Part shown: piece after piece, positions 7,726 through 9,388 of the stretch
Numbering within the stretch: position 1 is the first letter of the stretch
Layout: the number at the start of each line of letters is the position of its first letter
NCBI GenBank assembly: GCA_041651295.1
Contig: JBAZJN010000035.1
Location: forward strand, 1 to 9,388
Source: JBAZJN01 sp041651295
GTDB lineage: Bacteria; Patescibacteriota; UBA1384; XYA2-FULL-43-10; CAINNR01
Direction of reading: 5' to 3'
Length of the DNA: 9,388 nt
The notes under the pieces: generated by a model
The model's input: only the letters and a program-made list of their open reading frames with translations
What the model was told of the DNA's origin: nothing
The model's database searches: none
Program-made: the position numbers and the translations under genes

Positions 7726-7745
7726 CTGTCTGCACGAACAGACCG
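7726..7745 (+). other. Short hairpin between the exported-protein block and the lysis cassette
   Basis: In the 56-bp gap, GTCTG at 7728-7732 pairs with CAGAC at 7739-7743 around a CACGAA loop, extendable by a C-G pair past one mismatch. No T-run follows, so it is not a classic intrinsic terminator. It may be an RNA-processing or stability element, or chance. Confidence 0.35.
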
Positions 7746-7770
7746 TGACAACTAAATAAAGGAGAAAAGA

Positions 7771-8076
7771 ATGGAGTCGTCAATAGTTCAGATTATTATT
7801 TCAACAATAACAATACCTATTTGCTTTTTGATTTTTCAGAGAACAATGAATAAGAATGATAAATTGAAAGAAAGATCTGAAGATAATTGGCGCGAAGAAG
7901 TAAAAGGAAAGTTTGATTCCATTAGTAAAAAAATAACATCGTTTTGTACTGATAATCACCATGAACACGATGAATTATATACAGCAAGAAACGATCTCCA
8001 AAACAAAATAGGAGCAATAGAAACAATTCATCATCAAAGAGGTTGCGATCAACCATTCCAAAGAAGGAGAGATTAA
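7771..8076 (+). CDS. Small membrane-anchored coiled-coil protein of the lysis cassette
   Basis: This encodes 101 residues. The ATG follows a good AAAGGAG site at 7758-7764. Residues 5-23 form one hydrophobic segment (IVQIIISTITIPICFLIF). After a basic turn, the rest is charged and helical (about 29-88) with a His/Cys patch CTDNHHEHDE and a HHQRGCDQP end. A single N-terminal anchor plus a coiled coil next to an endolysin is the layout of several phage lysis accessory proteins (spanin-like or holin-associated), and I recall similar short phage proteins ending with a His-x-x-(R/K)GCD-type motif. The family is not identified with certainty. The stop codon shares its last A with the ATG of the hydrolase (TAATG), indicating translational coupling and a joint role in lysis, which is inference. 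Confidence 0.72.
   Translation: MESSIVQIIISTITIPICFLIFQRTMNKNDKLKERSEDNWREEVKGKFDSISKKITSFCTDNHHEHDELYTARNDLQNKIGAIETIHHQRGCDQPFQRRRD
8063..8069 (+). promoter_or_regulatory. Ribosome-binding site deciding the hydrolase start
   Basis: GAAGGAG ends six bases before ATG 8076, the ideal spacing. It favours this ATG over an in-frame TTG at 8043, which has no comparable site and would add a basic tail lying in the upstream gene. Confidence 0.8.
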
Positions 8077-8543
8077 TGAAATCAATCGAAATAAAAGAAC
8101 TGCTTTACAACACCTTCGGCCATTTAACTGATCCGCAACTCATGGCTCTGACGATTTATGGTGAAGCCCGGGGAGAATCCAAAGATGGGAAGATTGCCGT
8201 TGGATCGGTTATTCTAGAGCGCGTGGATCATCGAAAATGGGACGGTGACACGATTCAAGAGGTTTGTTTAATGCCTTATCAATTTTCCTGCTATCTTCCA
8301 GCGGACCCGAATTATCCCGCGCTGAAATTAATTGCTCAGGATTGGGAAAACAAATTAAGAAATTCGCCCGATCTTGCAAGTTGCTTTTGGGTAGCACATG
8401 GATTGATTGAAGGACAGATCCCGAGAGAAAAAGAAATCGCCGCAAATCACGTTACGCAGTATAAGGTGATTGGTTGCCGCGCTAATTGGGAAAAAAGTAT
8501 GCAGAAGATAACAGTAATCGGACACCATGAATTTTACTGTTAA
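8076..8543 (+). CDS. SleB-type cell-wall hydrolase (phage endolysin)
   Basis: This encodes 155 residues of the Hydrolase_2/SleB family, lytic enzymes that cleave the glycan strands of peptidoglycan. Near the N-terminus, DPQLMALTIYGEARGES holds the expected catalytic glutamate (Glu30). GKIAVGSVILERV, a DTIQEVC segment and PYQFSCYLPADPN (QFSC at 69-72) are the other family hallmarks, and the C-terminus ends with IGHHEFYC. The length covers the catalytic domain only: there is no binding domain, signal peptide or membrane segment. The enzyme would therefore stay cytoplasmic until a holin lets it through, in contrast to the exported products encoded upstream. The gene is coupled to the preceding membrane protein through TAATG and is followed by two small hydrophobic proteins. 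Family assignment is strong; the role as the phage endolysin is inferred from context. Confidence 0.9.
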   Translation: MKSIEIKELLYNTFGHLTDPQLMALTIYGEARGESKDGKIAVGSVILERVDHRKWDGDTIQEVCLMPYQFSCYLPADPNYPALKLIAQDWENKLRNSPDLASCFWVAHGLIEGQIPREKEIAANHVTQYKVIGCRANWEKSMQKITVIGHHEFYC

Positions 8544-8555
8544 ATAAAAAAGTGT

Positions 8556-8560
8556 GGAGG
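8556..8560 (+). promoter_or_regulatory. Ribosome-binding site deciding the start of the 87-aa protein
   Basis: GGAGG lies eight bases upstream of ATG 8569. An in-frame GTG at 8554 overlaps this site and lacks one of its own, so the ATG is the better start. Confidence 0.75.
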
Positions 8561-8568
8561 TAAGGGTT

Positions 8569-8832
8569 ATGAATTTTTTAGGTGTAGTTTCAGTTTTGGG
8601 AATTGTTATTCAAACCATTATTAAAGCAATACCGTTTGTCGAAGAATTATTCAAAGATGGCGCGGATAAGAAAGCGGCGGTGGTCGAAATGGCTCAGATT
8701 GCCGTTTCTGGCGTGGCTGATGGTGTTATTAAGAACAATCCGAATTGGGATTTTATTAAACCGATGGCTGAGAAGTTTATCGACGATGTGGTGGCTGCTG
8801 CCAATGCCATCGAGAAGGCAAACAAATCTTAG
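8569..8832 (+). CDS. Small hydrophobic-start phage protein, possible holin or lysis accessory
   Basis: This encodes 87 residues starting at ATG 8569. Residues 3-24 (FLGVVSVLGIVIQTIIKAIP, then FV) are hydrophobic and could be a membrane segment or an amphipathic anchor. They are followed by FVEELFKDGADKK, a hydrophobic/amphipathic helix (AAVVEMAQIAVSGVADGV), and NNPNWDFIKPMAEKFIDDVV with an Ala-rich acidic/basic end. The NPxW...FIDDVVAAANAIEKA ending is a pattern I recall from small phage proteins encoded beside endolysins. Only one clear membrane segment is visible, so a canonical two- or three-span holin is not supported, but a single-span holin or accessory protein is possible. It lies 25 bp after the hydrolase and 15 bp before another tiny hydrophobic gene, all in one transcription unit. 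Confidence 0.75.
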   Translation: MNFLGVVSVLGIVIQTIIKAIPFVEELFKDGADKKAAVVEMAQIAVSGVADGVIKNNPNWDFIKPMAEKFIDDVVAAANAIEKANKS

Positions 8833-8847
8833 AAAGGAGGATCTTTT

Positions 8848-8988
8848 ATGGATGCTACAACCGTAGCAGTTATCTTTGGTGCGTTGTATGCTGTATCTGA
8901 AGCCTTGTCTTTGATTCCTGCAATAAAAGCAAATGGCACAATACAGTTATTTTTTAATTTGATTAAAATTATTGCAGGTAAAAAATAA
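8848..8988 (+). CDS. 46-aa small hydrophobic protein, candidate holin-like
   Basis: This short gene has a near-perfect AAGGAGG site at 8834-8840, seven bases before ATG 8848, and ends at TAA 8986-8988. The product begins MDATTVAVIFGALYAVSEAL, continues SLIPAIKANGT, and ends with IQLFFNLIKIIAGKK. The pattern is two hydrophobic helices (about 5-24 and 32-43) separated by a short Lys/Asn-Gly turn, with a basic C-terminal tail, which would suit a tiny two-helix membrane protein. I recall short phage proteins with a similar SEALSLIP...NxxxQL core near lysis genes, but cannot name a family. Strong ribosome binding, tight spacing and coding-like composition support a real gene. Of the small membrane proteins here it has the most holin-like topology; function is unproven. 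Confidence 0.72.
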   Translation: MDATTVAVIFGALYAVSEALSLIPAIKANGTIQLFFNLIKIIAGKK

Positions 8989-8997
8989 TTTTTGTTT

Positions 8998-9030
8998 GGG
9001 AAAGGGATCGGTTGGGACCGGTTCCTTCCC
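8998..9030 (+). promoter_or_regulatory. Strong RNA hairpin just upstream of the tail-fibre ribosome-binding site
   Basis: GGGAAAGGGATCGGT (8998-9012) pairs with ACCGGTTCCTTCCC (9017-9030) around a TGGG tetraloop: 14 pairs including two G-T wobbles, with a single bulged A at 9001. Downstream is ACAATAAGGAG, not a T-run, and the T-rich stretch lies on the upstream side, so it is not a standard intrinsic terminator on either strand. Being six bases before the AGGAG of the fibre gene, it could be an RNase processing site, a 5' stabiliser for the fibre mRNA, or a control element. Confidence 0.7.
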
Positions 9031-9048
9031 ACAATAAGGAGTAAACCA

Positions 9049-9388
9049 ATGACAGTATCAGCAACCAATTTTCCTTTTGAAACAGTATGTGATGGTTCGA
9101 CTTCGGTGTTTTATTTTACTTCGCCGATTATCAAGGCTGAAGATTTGGTGGTAACTAAACGAACCGCGGCCGGAATTGATACGATATTAACCCTCGGTAC
9201 TGAATATGAAGTTACAGGGGAAAATAATAAATTCAGTTCCGGTGGATATATTACCACAGTCACATACGCTTCTGGAGCGAGGGCACTTAAAAATTGGGAT
9301 TCTGGCGATACAATCATAATTGACAGAGATACGGACGTTACACAGGATAACGATTTTAAACCTGGCCGGAAGTTGGATTTGGCGCTGA
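9049..9388 (+). CDS. Tail-fibre protein, N-terminal part (T7-type fibre N-terminal domain), cut by window end
   Basis: The frame opens at ATG 9049 after AGGAG (9037-9041) and stays open for 113 codons to the window edge; a TGA in the last three bases is in another frame. The translation begins MTVSATNFPFETVCDGSTSV, then FYFTSPIIKAEDLVVTKRT, LTLGTEYEVTG (48-57), a Gly-rich turn, DTIIIDRDTDVTQDNDF (87-103) and a KLDLAL end. This follows the layout of the T7 tail-fibre N-terminal domain family: MTVS start, DGxTxxF, xLVV, LTLGTDYxVTG, then I.R...xTQxxDF and a leucine/aspartate helix. That domain attaches fibres to the tail in podoviruses and serves as an adaptor in other phages. The receptor-binding remainder lies outside the window. 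The protein has no signal peptide, unlike the fibre-like products of 3673-7714. Confidence 0.8.
   Translation, partial: MTVSATNFPFETVCDGSTSVFYFTSPIIKAEDLVVTKRTAAGIDTILTLGTEYEVTGENNKFSSGGYITTVTYASGARALKNWDSGDTIIIDRDTDVTQDNDFKPGRKLDLAL

Noticed and set aside
8043..8075. TTG at 8043 as the hydrolase start
   Set aside because: No ribosome-binding site at proper spacing and it lies in the upstream gene; ATG 8076 has GAAGGAG six bases upstream and a TAATG junction.
8554..8568. GTG at 8554 as the start of the 87-aa protein
   Set aside because: The GTG overlaps the GGAGG that serves ATG 8569, so it would have no ribosome-binding site itself.
8998..9030. Hairpin as an intrinsic terminator
   Set aside because: No T-run follows the stem on the + strand, and on the minus strand it is followed by A-rich sequence; it is kept as a structured RNA element instead.
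9386..9388. TGA at the window end as the stop of the fibre gene
   Set aside because: In the frame from ATG 9049 the last full codon is CTG at 9385-9387, so this TGA is out of frame and the gene is open-ended.

Overview
The window reads as part of the late region of a tailed-phage (Caudoviricetes) or prophage genome, probably podovirus-like and probably infecting a Gram-negative host. All genes lie on the + strand. They are packed with 4-16 bp overlaps or gaps of at most about 60 bp, and most have strong Shine-Dalgarno sites. No tRNA, rRNA, CRISPR array, insertion sequence, integrase or attachment site was seen. The host call is an inference from AxA-type Sec cleavage sites on several products and from the SleB-family endolysin. 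No taxonomic marker gene is present.

Layout. (1) 6-3664: a small lysine-rich phage protein overlaps the start of a 1036-residue virion/DNA-ejection-type protein, which has an N-terminal triplicated 12-residue motif, coiled coils and a conserved hydrophobic C-terminal half. (2) 3673-7714: four consecutive genes encode products that each begin with a convincing Sec signal peptide followed by phage structural or fibre-like sequence. They are a 148-aa beta-rich protein, a 333-aa tail-fibre-like protein, a 319-aa beta-solenoid-like protein with a Gly-rich tail, and a 543-aa right-handed beta-helix protein. (3) 7771-8988: a lysis-type cassette with a membrane-anchored coiled-coil protein, a SleB-type cell-wall hydrolase without a signal peptide, and two small hydrophobic proteins. 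One of these, 46 aa long, is easy to miss. (4) 9049-end: the N-terminal 113 residues of a tail-fibre protein resembling the T7 tail-fibre N-terminal domain. It is cut by the window edge and preceded by a strong RNA hairpin.

How the genes may work together. The large protein with its small partner probably forms or accompanies the internal/ejection machinery. The hydrolase and the small membrane proteins would release progeny. The fibre gene would provide host attachment. The puzzling part is the block of four exported proteins. Their mature parts look like virion fibre or spike components, yet the Sec signals and many cysteines suggest they pass through or remain in the periplasm or at the cell surface. 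This is the best candidate in the window for an undescribed system: fibre or spike proteins assembled after export, or phage-encoded surface proteins that modify the infected cell. All functional calls come from reading the sequence and recalling family motifs. No database search was possible.
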